Shown here: in pieces, positions 29,944-38,965 of the stretch
Numbering within the stretch: the stretch's first letter is position 1
How the letters are laid out: each line of letters starts with the position of its first letter
NCBI GenBank assembly: GCA_015494295.1
Contig: WGBO01000009.1
Location: 1 to 39,007 of the forward strand
Direction of reading: 5' to 3'
DNA: 39,007 bases
Source of the DNA: Gammaproteobacteria bacterium
GTDB taxonomy: Bacteria; Pseudomonadota; Gammaproteobacteria; DSM-19610
Notes under the pieces: generated by a model
Databases searched by the model: none
Told to the model about the DNA's origin: nothing
Seen by the model: the letters and a program-made list of their open reading frames with translations, nothing else
Translations under genes and position numbers: made by a program

Positions 29944-31102
29944 CTTTCACTCCCGGATAGCAGTTCCCCAGCACCTCCAGCAGGCGGTCGACGTGCTCCG
30001 GCGCATGCAACGCGGACAGGGTGACGCGCAGGCGCGCCGCGCCCCGCGGGACGGTCGGTGGACGGATCACGGCCACCAGGATGCCTGCGGCGCGCAGCGC
30101 CTCGCCGAGCTTCACGGCCGCGGCCGCGCTCCCCACCCGCAGAGGCTGGATGGGCGTCTGCGAATCCATCAACGGCAGGTCCAGTTGCCGCGCGCCGTCG
30201 CGGAACCGCGCAATCAGTTCGCGCAGCCGCGCGCGGCGCGCCTCACCCTCGCGCACCAGGCGCAAGGCGGTGCGCGTGGCCCAGGCAACGGCCGGCGGCG
30301 CCGCAGTCGTATAGACATAGGTGCGCGCCTCCTGGATCAGCGTCTCCACCAGTTCTTCCGAACCAGCCACAAAGGCGCCGAAGGTGCCCAGGGCCTTGCC
30401 CAGCGTCGCCATCAGGATAGCGTGCCCGCCCGCCGCGCCAAGCTGTTCGTGAAACGCGCCACGGCCCTTGCTGCCGAGCACGCCGAAACCGTGGGCGTCG
30501 TCGACCAGCAACCAGGCGCTGTGGCGGCGGCACGATTCGTCGATGGCCTTCAGGGGCGCGCAATCGCCGTCCATGCTGAACACCGCATCGGTAGCCACCA
30601 TCAGGTCGCCCTCCCCGGCGCCGGACAGGCGGCGCCGCAGGCTGTCCATGTCGAGGTGGTGATAGCGCAGCAGGCGCGCGCCGCTGAGTTGCGCCGCATC
30701 GATCAGGGAGGCGTGGTTGAGCCGATCCTCGACCAGGGTATCGCCACGCCGCAGCAGCGCCGCCGCGACGCCGAGGTTGGCCATGTAGCCAGTAGAGAAC
30801 AACAGCGCCCGCGGTTGCCCGGTAAAGGCGGCCAGGTCCTCTTCCAGGGCCTGGTGGGCGTAGCTGTGGCCGGTGATGAGATGGGCCGCGCCGCTGCCGG
30901 TGCCGAAGCGCGCGGCGCCCTCGGCCAGCGCCCCGGCCAGCGCCGGGTGCGCCGCCAGGCCCAGGTAGTCATTACTGCAAAACGACAGCAGGCGCTCGCC
31001 ATCGACACTCAATTCCACGCCCTGCGGCGTCTCCAGGGTGCGCCGCGCGCGGTATAGCTGCTGCTGGCGGCGTTTTTCCAGGGCCGGGGCCAGCGCACGC
31101 AT
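29930..31102 (-). CDS. bioF: 8-amino-7-oxononanoate synthase
   Basis: BioF is a PLP enzyme condensing pimeloyl-ACP with L-alanine. It has 390 residues. FCSNDYLGLA (41-50), GSGAAHLITGHS, DDAHGFGVLG and the PLP Lys236 (MATLGKALGTFGAF) all match, with the Lys at the same number as in E. coli. The gene starts six bases after bioB. Confidence 0.96.
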   Translation of the reverse strand: MRALAPALEKRRQQQLYRARRTLETPQGVELSVDGERLLSFCSNDYLGLAAHPALAGALAEGAARFGTGSGAAHLITGHSYAHQALEEDLAAFTGQPRALLFSTGYMANLGVAAALLRRGDTLVEDRLNHASLIDAAQLSGARLLRYHHLDMDSLRRRLSGAGEGDLMVATDAVFSMDGDCAPLKAIDESCRRHSAWLLVDDAHGFGVLGSKGRGAFHEQLGAAGGHAILMATLGKALGTFGAFVAGSEELVETLIQEARTYVYTTAAPPAVAWATRTALRLVREGEARRARLRELIARFRDGARQLDLPLMDSQTPIQPLRVGSAAAAVKLGEALRAAGILVAVIRPPTVPRGAARLRVTLSALHAPEHVDRLLEVLGNCYPGVKDVAC

Positions 31103-31108
31103 CGGCGG

Positions 31109-32098
31109 TCAGACCGGACGCAGGCCCAGCCGCTCGAACAGCCGGCGGTCGTGGTCCGCGTCGGGGTTGTCGGTGGTCAGCAGTTTCTCGCCGTAGAAAA
31201 TGGAATTGGCGCCGGCCATGAAACACAGCGCCTGGAGTTCATCGCTCATCTGTTCGCGGCCGGCGGACAGGCGCACGTGCGAGGCTGGCATCAGGATGCG
31301 GGCCACCGCCAGGGTGCGCACGAACTCGAAGGGATCCAGCGTCTCCGCCGTATCCAGCGGGGTGCCCTCCACGCGCACCAGCATGTTCACCGGCACGCTG
31401 TCCGGGTGCGGCTGCTGGCTGGCGAGCTGTTCCAGCAGCGACACGCGGTCGGCGCGTCCCTCGCCCATGCCGACGATGCCGCCGCAACAGACGTTGATAC
31501 CGGCGTCGCGCACCCGCGACAGGGTGTCGAGCCGGTCCTGATAGGTGCGGGTGGTGATGATTTCACCATAGAATTCCGGCGAGGTGTCCAGGTTGTGGTT
31601 GTAATAGTCGAGACCGGCCTCTGCCAGGCGCGCAGCCTGCGCGTCGTCGAGCATGCCCAGCGTCATGCAGGTCTCCAGGCCTTCCTCGCGAACCCGCTCG
31701 ACCATTTCCACCACCCGGTCGAAGGCCTTGCCGCGCGGGTTGCGCCAGGCGGCGCCCATGCAGAAGCGGCTGGCGCCGGCACGCCTGGCCGCCCGCGCGG
31801 CTTCCACCACCGCCTCGACGTCCATCAGCTTTTCCGGCTCCACGGCGGTTTCGTGGTGCACGCTCTGCGGGCAATAGCCACAGTCCTCCGGGCAGCCCCC
31901 GGTCTTGATGCTTAACAGAGTGCTGACCTGCACCTCGTTGGGATCGAAATGCTCGCGGTGCACCTGCTGGGCGCGAAACAGCAGGTCATTGAAAGGCAGT
32001 TCGAACAGGGCAGCGATTTCCTCCCGCCGCCAGTCGAAACGCAGCGCGCCGGGCTGGCCGGGTTCGCCCCGGGCGGATTCAGTGGCTGTGTGATTCAT
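31109..32098 (-). CDS. bioB: Biotin synthase
   Basis: BioB is the radical-SAM enzyme that inserts sulfur into dethiobiotin. It has 329 residues. The [4Fe-4S] motif is CPEDCGYC (Cys69, Cys73, Cys76). The [2Fe-2S] ligands Cys113, Cys144, Cys204 and Arg276 are all present at the spacing of the E. coli enzyme. The ATG at 32098 lies within the end of the upstream membrane gene (20-bp overlap); the longer frame is a shadow of that gene. No bioA is in this cluster. Confidence 0.97.
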   Translation of the reverse strand: MNHTATESARGEPGQPGALRFDWRREEIAALFELPFNDLLFRAQQVHREHFDPNEVQVSTLLSIKTGGCPEDCGYCPQSVHHETAVEPEKLMDVEAVVEAARAARRAGASRFCMGAAWRNPRGKAFDRVVEMVERVREEGLETCMTLGMLDDAQAARLAEAGLDYYNHNLDTSPEFYGEIITTRTYQDRLDTLSRVRDAGINVCCGGIVGMGEGRADRVSLLEQLASQQPHPDSVPVNMLVRVEGTPLDTAETLDPFEFVRTLAVARILMPASHVRLSAGREQMSDELQALCFMAGANSIFYGEKLLTTDNPDADHDRRLFERLGLRPV

Positions 32099-32495
32099 GT
32101 GGCTCCACGGGCAGTTCCACGTCGGTCCAGGTGTCGCGGCGAATCCGCAGCAGGTCCAGTACCGACCAGGGGATGAGAACGACGGCCGCCAGAACCCAGG
32201 CGGCCAGGTAATAGGTCCAGCCGCCACCGGGAATGAAGGTCGCGACGGCCACGAAGAAACCGGTCACGCCGTAGAAGCGGTAGGCCGCCTGCTGGGTGTA
32301 ATGCCCCACCTTCTCGTTGGGATGATGACGGTTCATGGCATAGACCAGCATCGACAGCCCCAGCCACAGCATGCCAAGCGGAATCGGCACCAGGATGGCG
32401 AGAATGTTGCCGTAATTGAACAGCTCGGCCGCGCGCCGGGCGCGCCGGCCGCAAAGCTGCTCCGGCTCGTTGGCGGGCAGAGAAGATTCGGTCAT
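32079..32495 (-). CDS. Unknown membrane protein leading the biotin operon
   Basis: I do not recognise this 138-residue protein. It has a short charged N-terminus ([14 protein letters not shown]) and four likely helices. These are [21 protein letters not shown], then [41 protein letters not shown] and possibly a split one. The basic-acidic tail is His-rich (EPHESHSH). It starts 31 bases after the predicted start of transcription and overlaps bioB by 20 bp, so it is the first gene of the biotin transcript. A role in biotin or precursor handling is possible but unsupported by sequence. Confidence 0.82.
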   Translation of the reverse strand: MTESSLPANEPEQLCGRRARRAAELFNYGNILAILVPIPLGMLWLGLSMLVYAMNRHHPNEKVGHYTQQAAYRFYGVTGFFVAVATFIPGGGWTYYLAAWVLAAVVLIPWSVLDLLRIRRDTWTDVELPVEPHESHSH

Positions 32496-32532
32496 GGGCT
32501 TCAATGAGATAGACTGCGGTTCCGGGGGCGAA

Positions 32533-32561
32533 ACTATGCGTGCCGGTCCGCCCCCTGTCAA
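32533..32561 (-). promoter_or_regulatory. Sigma-70 promoter of the biotin operon
   Basis: On the minus strand a perfect -35 TTGACA (32556-32561) and CATAGT (32533-32538) are separated by 17 bp, giving a start near 32526. I see no BirA-type operator palindrome (TTGTAAACC and partner) around it. The element lies in the 82-bp gap with comF. Confidence 0.6.
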
Positions 32562-32577
32562 CCAGGGAGGGCTGCCT

Positions 32578-33309
32578 GTGGTTTACAACTGGCTGGAAAT
32601 CGCGCGGCAGGCAGTGTTTCCCGGCTACTGCGAACTGTGCCGGGGCAAGGCTCCGGCGCCAGTGCCGCTGTGTGACGGCTGCCGGCAGGAGCTGCCCTGG
32701 CTGCCACCCGCCTGCCCGACCTGCGCCACGCCCCTGCCGAAGGGTCGGCCGCACTGCCCCCGCTGCCTGGCGCACGCCCCCCTCCTCGACGCCTGCCAGG
32801 CGCTGTTCGACTACGCGGCGCCGGTGGACGGCTGGATCCGCGCCCTGAAATTCCACGGCAGGCTGTCCCTGGCGACCCTGCTCGGGCGCATGCTGGCGGC
32901 GCGGATGCCGGACGGAAACGGCGCCACGGTCATTCCCGTGCCCCTGCACCCGGTCCGCCTGCGCCAGCGCGGCTTCAACCAGGCGCTTGAAATCGCACGT
33001 CCGCTGAAGGCGCGGGGCTACCGCATCGACAACCGCTGCTGCGTGCGCAGCCGCGCCACCGGCGCACAATCGCGGCTGACGGCGGCGACACGGCGGGAAA
33101 ACATGGCGGATGCCTTCGAAGTGCGGCGCGATGTCCACGGCGAGCGCCTGATTCTGGTGGACGACGTGGTGACCACCGGCGCCACCCTCGACGCGCTGGC
33201 GAGAGTCCTGCGGTGCGCCGGCGCGCAACGCGTGGAAGCATGGGTGGTGGCGCGCACCCCGCCGCCGCGACGCGCGCAACGCGGTTCAGGGCAGGGCGTC
33301 GACCGCTAG
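32578..33309 (+). CDS. comF: ComF-family phosphoribosyltransferase-like protein
   Basis: ComF proteins support DNA uptake during transformation or related DNA metabolism. This one has 243 residues. Two Cys4 zinc knuckles are at the N-terminus (Cys18, 21, 32, 35 and Cys46, 49, 60, 63). The conserved VIPVPLHPVRLRQRGFNQA and the PRPP-binding loop ILVDDVVTTGAT (192-203) follow. I chose the GTG at 32578, seven bases after AGGGAGG; an upstream ATG at 32536 would add an unconserved Pro-rich stretch. Its end overlaps the convergent DUF1501-like gene by 24 bp. Confidence 0.93.
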   Translation: MVYNWLEIARQAVFPGYCELCRGKAPAPVPLCDGCRQELPWLPPACPTCATPLPKGRPHCPRCLAHAPLLDACQALFDYAAPVDGWIRALKFHGRLSLATLLGRMLAARMPDGNGATVIPVPLHPVRLRQRGFNQALEIARPLKARGYRIDNRCCVRSRATGAQSRLTAATRRENMADAFEVRRDVHGERLILVDDVVTTGATLDALARVLRCAGAQRVEAWVVARTPPPRRAQRGSGQGVDR

Positions 33310-34890
33310 CAGGGAATTGAGAAAAGCCTGGCTGGGCGGATTGCCGAAACCGGTGAACAGGTTGCCGAAGTTGGCGACATCGCCATTCAGCGACATGTAG
33401 TTGAGAATCACCGTCTCCACCAGCAGGTTGACGTTGTTGGCCGCGGGGCTGGAGGCCGTCTCCACCGATCCGTCGGCGCGGAAATACCCGATCTGCTGCC
33501 GGATCGACGGCACCGGACCCGCCGGGTTGTAGACCAGGAAGAACGACGCCGCGGTGGACGAATTGTCACCGGTCCAGACCCCCTTGCCGCGCCCGTCGAC
33601 GCTGTTGTCGAGGGTGCCGTTACTGGCCAGCGAGCCGTCGCTGTAGACGTACAGCATCAGCGGCACACCGCGCCGCGCGGCGTATTCCAGGCAGGCGCCC
33701 ATGCAGCGGCCGGCGCGCAGGTCGCGCACCTCGCCGGTGGCGCGGTCGCCGGTGTGGTAGTCGAAACCACCCATGGTGATGGTGCCGGCGCCGGCGTGGC
33801 CGTCGATAACCATCTTCATCACCGAGGCGGTCTTGCGGAACTCGCCGTCGCCGTTGAACTCGGCCTGGGTGAAAATACCGGTGGCCGGGTTGTTCGGATC
33901 GACACCGTCGACGATATCGCCGTCCAGACTCGGATCGATGTTGACGCCGGCAAAGCGGTCGGCAATGTCGGCGGCCTTCAGGTAACCGCAACGCACCAGA
34001 TCCTTGACCACGGCGTCGGCGCCGGTGTTGATGGTCGACGCGAGGCCGGTATCGGTCCAGCCCAGCTTGCTGTTGCTGATGCGCGCCACCGATTCCATTA
34101 CCGCCACCACGTCGGCGGGGTCGCTGAGGATGCCGGTCAGGTTGCCGGTATCGACCATGCCGGTAACGTCGCTGGGCCGGTCAACCTTGGTGGGACGTAT
34201 CTCGGTGTTGATCATGCTGGCGGGCGCCATGGAGTTGCCGCCGGAGTCGGAGTTGCGCGAACCGATCAGCGTCACCACGCCGCCGGCCGCACCCGCGCGG
34301 GCAATGCCGTACATGGGGTTGTGCGGGTTGTTGCCGGTATCGTTGTCGGAACGCGCCGGGATCACGGCGCCATCGATGTTCGCCACCCGTGTACCGGCCC
34401 GTTCCAGGATGCCGCGCAGGAAGGCGCTGTCGGAATGGAACGCCAGACCCAGCGAAGTGTCGGTGAAATCGCCGTTGCTGGTCGCGGTGGGCGTCGCCTC
34501 GGTGCCGCCCGGAATCATGTCGCCGGGCAGGCCGAGCTTGCTGTAGCCGGCGGTGCTGAGCACGTCCAGTTGCGTCTGGCGGCCGACCAGAACGTTGGAA
34601 CCGGCGATGTTGGCGCCCCCCGCGAGGTCGAAGCAGATGAACGGGATCTTGCCGCCGCCAACACCACCCAGTGAGCAGCCGATGCTGGTCGCCAGCGCAT
34701 CGAGATCGCTGGACAGGGCGGCCTGCGCAGCGCGCGGGTTGGCGAACAGACTGAAAATCGAGCCCCCCATCACCATGCCCGCCCCCGACAGGAAACCCTG
34801 GCGCAGGAAATCACGGCGCGTGACCGGTCGCGGATGGTCCTGGTGGTAAAGCGGCTCGTCCGGCCGCAGGTTCCTGGTACGCTTGGCCAT
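33286..34890 (-). CDS. Tat-exported DUF1501-like protein
   Basis: This 534-residue protein has a twin-arginine leader: TRRDFLRQGFLSGAGMVMGG with Arg25-Arg26, then a cleavage region after NPRAAQA. The mature part has segments like those of DUF1501 proteins (alkaline phosphatase-like fold), including ICFDLAGGANIAGSN near the start and DGHAGAGTITMGGFDYHTGD in the middle. Tat export implies folding, perhaps cofactor binding, in the cytoplasm. The enzymatic activity is unknown. It is the last gene of a three-gene operon, 18 bp after the LamG cytochrome. The start is MAKR (34890); an ATG three codons earlier is possible. Confidence 0.75.
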   Translation of the reverse strand: MAKRTRNLRPDEPLYHQDHPRPVTRRDFLRQGFLSGAGMVMGGSIFSLFANPRAAQAALSSDLDALATSIGCSLGGVGGGKIPFICFDLAGGANIAGSNVLVGRQTQLDVLSTAGYSKLGLPGDMIPGGTEATPTATSNGDFTDTSLGLAFHSDSAFLRGILERAGTRVANIDGAVIPARSDNDTGNNPHNPMYGIARAGAAGGVVTLIGSRNSDSGGNSMAPASMINTEIRPTKVDRPSDVTGMVDTGNLTGILSDPADVVAVMESVARISNSKLGWTDTGLASTINTGADAVVKDLVRCGYLKAADIADRFAGVNIDPSLDGDIVDGVDPNNPATGIFTQAEFNGDGEFRKTASVMKMVIDGHAGAGTITMGGFDYHTGDRATGEVRDLRAGRCMGACLEYAARRGVPLMLYVYSDGSLASNGTLDNSVDGRGKGVWTGDNSSTAASFFLVYNPAGPVPSIRQQIGYFRADGSVETASSPAANNVNLLVETVILNYMSLNGDVANFGNLFTGFGNPPSQAFLNSLLAVDALP

Positions 34891-34908
34891 AATCCTCATC
34901 CCCGTTGT

Positions 34909-37434
34909 CTATTGAACCAGTACCGCGGCGCTGCCAAGCACCGACCCGCACATCGCTTTCACCACGGCGCGGGTGCGCGCGGCATCGCAGCCGCCGCCGC
35001 AGGCCGCCGTCAGGCGGTCGAACAGGCTGCCGGTATTCACCTGCACCCCGGCCAGGTCGTAGCCGATCAGTTCCGTCTTGACCTCCTCGCGCGTCGGGGC
35101 ATCGACCAGGTCGTTGCGCCCCGGTTCCGCGAGCCCCACCATGCGGTCGTAGAGCGCGTCCACGATCAGGTTCTTGGCGGCGGAATCGCCGCTGCCAAAG
35201 GCGGTGGCGACGTCGGCGTTGAAATCGAAGCCCGCGAAGAAGGTGGCGCGCAGGGCCGTGTCGTCGACCAGCGCACTGCAATACTCGATCGACAACTGCG
35301 CGATCGCCATCTGGTGCGCGGACAGGAAGCCATCCAGGTTCTCCACCGCCGGCAACTGCTGGCGCAGGGTCTGGAAGCTGGCGCCCACCTGGACGGGATC
35401 CACGCCGGTAAGGGCCGCCATGCTGGCGTTGATCTCATCGAAGGTGCGCACCCCGGCTTCGGACACCAGCGGCGGCGCCGGCAACGGCGGCGGAAGCAGC
35501 GGGGAAGGCTCGGTAAACACGTGTGTCTGCGTGCCCAGTTGCTCAAAGGTCAGGAAGAACTCGTCGGCCGCCGGACCGTTCTCCAGCGCGATGGTGGTGC
35601 CGCGCGTGGACAGCACCTGGCCGCTGGCCGGGTCATAGGCCGTGCCGCCGATCACCGTGTCGAGGTGGGTCCAGGCCTGGCCGACCGCCGCCTCCTTGCC
35701 ATTGATGCCGATACGCATGCCCTTCAGCGCGATGCCGGAAGGTGTCACATCGGGATCGAGGTTGATGAAGAACGGCTTGTTGAACAGGTAGCTGTAGCTG
35801 TCGTACTGGCTGACCTCGAACACGATATAGCTGTCCGGCAGCGCGATCACGTCACCGATGGCGAACAGCAGGAAGAACTTCTCGCCCACGCCCACCTCGA
35901 GGTTCTGCAGGATCTGCGCCTCGCTGAGCGCGCGGTTGTGGATGGCCAGCATGCGGATCTGGCCCTGCCACTGACGGTCGCCCGAAACCTCGTTGCCCAG
36001 CACCAGCGCAAAGGTATCGTCCCACTCGCCCAGGTTACCGGCCGGCACCGTGTCCGTGTCGCCGGTGAACACACCATTGACGTAGATGCGGCGGCCGTTG
36101 ATGGGATCGAAGGTCACCACCACGTGCTGCAGGGTGGCCTGCAGGTCCTCGTCCGCATCAGCGGTGGACAGGGCCGGCTCACCGTTGGCGTCGGTGGTGC
36201 TGGAACGGTGCATGAAGTCGTAGTTGTACTGTGTCTGCCCGAGCGTGAAGTTGCGCACGCCGGTGCCGGCGGAGTAACTGACGATGCGCGCCGGCCCTTC
36301 CTGGGTCACATTGGCGGGCGCCACCCAGGCCTCGATGGTGTATTCACCGGTGGCCTTGATCAGGTCGTGCAGCTTCTTGCTGGCGGTGGTGGATCCCTGG
36401 GCGCGGCCGTTGACGATCTCGATGCCCCAGCCGCCGACCCAGTTCACGTCGCCGCTGAGGGTCAGGTGCAGGGCCGGCTCCACGCCGCTGGAATCTATCG
36501 CAACGTTGCCGGCGCCCGACTTGAACTCGTACAGCGCGATGACGTCCGATTCGTAACGGTTGCCACCGCTGGCCACCACGCCCTCGGCGACGGTCAGCGC
36601 CTTGCTGATCACCAGCGAGGGATCGACCTGGGTGGGGGTAATGGTTGCCGAAAAGGCCGCGATGGCTGCCTCCATCTCGGCCGCGTCCGCCGCGCAGTCG
36701 GCGCTCCAGCAGTTGTGGAACTCGCTGCGCAAGCGCACCACGAAGCGCGAGTTGGCAGGGTCTGAAAGGTCCATCTTCGATTTCGCCGCGGCGTAGGCGT
36801 CGTCCACCACCGCGCTGGCGAAAAACGGCGACTGGGCGGTCGGCGACGACTCCACGTGGCAGCCGGAACAGTTGGCGGTCAGGAGCGGCCAGACAGTAGT
36901 GGCGAATTCCGCCGACGAGGCGGGAAAACTCCTGGTCGCGCCGGGATCCCGCAACACCGCCGGTGCGGTCAACTGGATCTGACGCTGGCCGCCCGCGGCG
37001 CCATTGGCCCAGTCGGAAATGTAGTTCTGGATGATGGTGGCGCAGGCGGCGTTGCTGGTCAGCCAGCAATTGTGCCCGCCCGCCACCTTGGTGACCAACC
37101 GCGAACTGCCCGGTGAATCCAGGTTCACCAGGCCGTTGACCTCGGCATAGGCGGCGTTGACATCGTCCTGGCGCACGAACATCGGCGACTGCACGCCTGG
37201 CACGTGACAGGCGCCGCAACGGTTGCTGGCGCGCAGCGGTTCCCACAGGTTGACCTGAAAGGCACGGATATCCGTGGTCAGCGCCACCGGCCCCGTGTAA
37301 CTCGATGCGTTGACCGAACCATCATTGGCAGTGGGTGGATTGGGACTGGTTTCCGCGCCGCCGCCACAGGCCGACAACAGCAACAGGACACCCAGCGCCG
37401 AGAGCATGCGCACACTGTTCATTAACGCGTTCAT
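34909..37434 (-). CDS. Di-heme cytochrome c lipoprotein with a LamG domain
   Basis: This 841-residue protein begins with a lipoprotein signal peptide (ALGVLLLLSAC, Cys23), so it is probably anchored in the outer membrane. Two tandem modules of about 115 residues follow, each with a heme motif, CGACH (73-77) or CSGCH (189-193), then SP.F, AY, P..SR and a conserved HNCW (121-124, 240-243). A LamG/concanavalin-like domain spans about 297-520 (YEFKSGAGNVAIDSSG, YTIEAWVAP, RIYVNGVFTGDTD, NRALSEAQI). A C-terminal helical region with paired Cys ends the protein. Lectin-like binding plus electron transfer is the simplest reading, as inference. Confidence 0.83.
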   Translation of the reverse strand: MNALMNSVRMLSALGVLLLLSACGGGAETSPNPPTANDGSVNASSYTGPVALTTDIRAFQVNLWEPLRASNRCGACHVPGVQSPMFVRQDDVNAAYAEVNGLVNLDSPGSSRLVTKVAGGHNCWLTSNAACATIIQNYISDWANGAAGGQRQIQLTAPAVLRDPGATRSFPASSAEFATTVWPLLTANCSGCHVESSPTAQSPFFASAVVDDAYAAAKSKMDLSDPANSRFVVRLRSEFHNCWSADCAADAAEMEAAIAAFSATITPTQVDPSLVISKALTVAEGVVASGGNRYESDVIALYEFKSGAGNVAIDSSGVEPALHLTLSGDVNWVGGWGIEIVNGRAQGSTTASKKLHDLIKATGEYTIEAWVAPANVTQEGPARIVSYSAGTGVRNFTLGQTQYNYDFMHRSSTTDANGEPALSTADADEDLQATLQHVVVTFDPINGRRIYVNGVFTGDTDTVPAGNLGEWDDTFALVLGNEVSGDRQWQGQIRMLAIHNRALSEAQILQNLEVGVGEKFFLLFAIGDVIALPDSYIVFEVSQYDSYSYLFNKPFFINLDPDVTPSGIALKGMRIGINGKEAAVGQAWTHLDTVIGGTAYDPASGQVLSTRGTTIALENGPAADEFFLTFEQLGTQTHVFTEPSPLLPPPLPAPPLVSEAGVRTFDEINASMAALTGVDPVQVGASFQTLRQQLPAVENLDGFLSAHQMAIAQLSIEYCSALVDDTALRATFFAGFDFNADVATAFGSGDSAAKNLIVDALYDRMVGLAEPGRNDLVDAPTREEVKTELIGYDLAGVQVNTGSLFDRLTAACGGGCDAARTRAVVKAMCGSVLGSAAVLVQ

Positions 37435-37458
37435 CGTCTTCCCCCTGCCCGTCACTGC

Positions 37459-38682
37459 CTAGTTGCCCATGCACTGGGTGGCCGCAACCGCGAACACCTG
37501 TTTCATGTTGTAGTTCTGCCCGGTGAGCACCCCCACCAGGGTATCCAGCCGCGCCTGGTCCGGCTCGTTGAGACACACCGTGCGATAGGCCTTGCGCGCC
37601 TGGCAAGCGGCAAAAGCCTGGCTGTTGGCCAGTTCCTCGCCCAGCGAGGCGGCGCCATTGCCGCCACCCGGGAGGCTGGCGCTCCAGCCCAGCACGGCGT
37701 TCTGGCCGGCGCGCCAGTAGTTGTCCCAGCGGTCGTCGGTGGTGACATAGCCGTATTCGAAGTTGTCGGCATTGATCAGGTACTTGGGCCGCACCTGTCC
37801 GGGCGTGTACACCATCCGTCCCTGCGTCTTGTCCCAGTCGTGGTAGGCAAACGCCTGCGTCATGGGATCCATGCCGGCGTGGCAACCGATGCAGGAATTC
37901 AGATAGATGCGGCTGTCGCCGCCGGGACTGCGGCTGACGTCCTGGCGAATGCGGTCCGCGGGGCGTGTGGTGTCCTTCAACTGTTCAAGGTCGTTGCACA
38001 GGTGGTTGAGCACCGTGAAGCGGAACATGGCCCGGTTGGTGCCATCGATAAAGAAGGCCTGGGCCGCCGCGCGGGTGGTCATCACGCCCGCGACCCCCGC
38101 CGCCGGGATACCGTTGCGCAGCGACTGGCTGTCCGCCACCAGGTTGGCGGGATCGGACAGGTCGATATTCCGGGCCTCCAGATCCTCGTAGTGGGCGTTG
38201 CTGGCGGGCGAGTAGGCGGACACGCCCGACAGCCCACCCGCGCCCACGTATACCAGGTCCGCCGACAACAGCGTGTTGAAGGGCACCTCGTCGCGGATCA
38301 TGCCGATGACCGTAGCGCTGTAGTCGTTGAGGGGATCGAATACCGACTGCGCCTCGTTGGTCCATGGCGTGGCGAAGTTCTTCAGGGTCACGTTATAGAA
38401 GCTGGAGGCGCGCGGGTTGCTGGCCGGATCGATGGCCAGCAGCGCCGCGCCCACCGCGTCGCCGGCGACGATGCGGTCCTCCATGGCCGACAGCACGGCT
38501 GCGGTCGGCGGGACGCCGGTGAGGCGGTCGTGGATGCGCCGGGCCTGCTTGCGCTCCAGGTCGCCCGCCGCGGCCGGCGCGGCGAAACAGAGCACTGCCA
38601 ACGCGGCGGCCAGCCGTTCGCGCCACCGCGCCGGACATGGCGCGGCCGTGTTGCGCTGTTTCCGTTCGTACGTCGAGCCCAT
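37459..38682 (-). CDS. Exported monoheme protein resembling DUF1592/DUF1588
   Basis: This 407-residue protein has a signal peptide (AALAVLCFAAPAAAG) and one heme c motif, CIGCH (264-268), followed by AGMDPMTQAFAYHDW. This C..CH...DP......D pattern resembles the end of planctomycete DUF1588 domains. Upstream, IRDEVPFNTLLSADLVYV resembles the DUF1592 signature D.P....LLTADYT.. . Domain naming is from memory of these families and needs a profile search. It opens the three-gene operon; the LamG cytochrome starts 24 bp downstream. The ATG at 38682 follows a G-rich ribosome-binding site (AGGGGGG). Confidence 0.75.
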   Translation of the reverse strand: MGSTYERKQRNTAAPCPARWRERLAAALAVLCFAAPAAAGDLERKQARRIHDRLTGVPPTAAVLSAMEDRIVAGDAVGAALLAIDPASNPRASSFYNVTLKNFATPWTNEAQSVFDPLNDYSATVIGMIRDEVPFNTLLSADLVYVGAGGLSGVSAYSPASNAHYEDLEARNIDLSDPANLVADSQSLRNGIPAAGVAGVMTTRAAAQAFFIDGTNRAMFRFTVLNHLCNDLEQLKDTTRPADRIRQDVSRSPGGDSRIYLNSCIGCHAGMDPMTQAFAYHDWDKTQGRMVYTPGQVRPKYLINADNFEYGYVTTDDRWDNYWRAGQNAVLGWSASLPGGGNGAASLGEELANSQAFAACQARKAYRTVCLNEPDQARLDTLVGVLTGQNYNMKQVFAVAATQCMGN

Positions 38683-38965
38683 TGAACGCCCCCCTGTTGA
38701 ATACCTGATCCCGTTTCCTAGCAATTAATGAACCAGCCTGCTTCCATGCGGCGTTGGGGCAATGTAGAACAGGGCGGCGCACCAGGCTGTGAACCAGCCC
38801 ACATTTGCCGCTTCCCGCGCCTGGCGCGTTAAGCCCCTGTCCGGGTAAGAAAATAAGGTTCCTCTCACGAATCGGTGCATGGGGAGCGGTTGAATAGTTG
38901 AAAAGCATGAGTCTCATCAGGTACTTAAGAGTTGCGAAACTAACTAAGTATCTGAGAGGAGACCC
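38683..38965. other. Intergenic region upstream of the cytochrome operon
   Basis: This gap separates the minus-strand cytochrome operon from a plus-strand gene entering at the right edge. It must hold the operon promoter, but I could not fix one confidently. The 9-mer TGAACCAGC occurs twice (near 38728 and 38790). From about 38885 the base composition is clearly lower in GC than the rest of the window. Confidence 0.5.
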
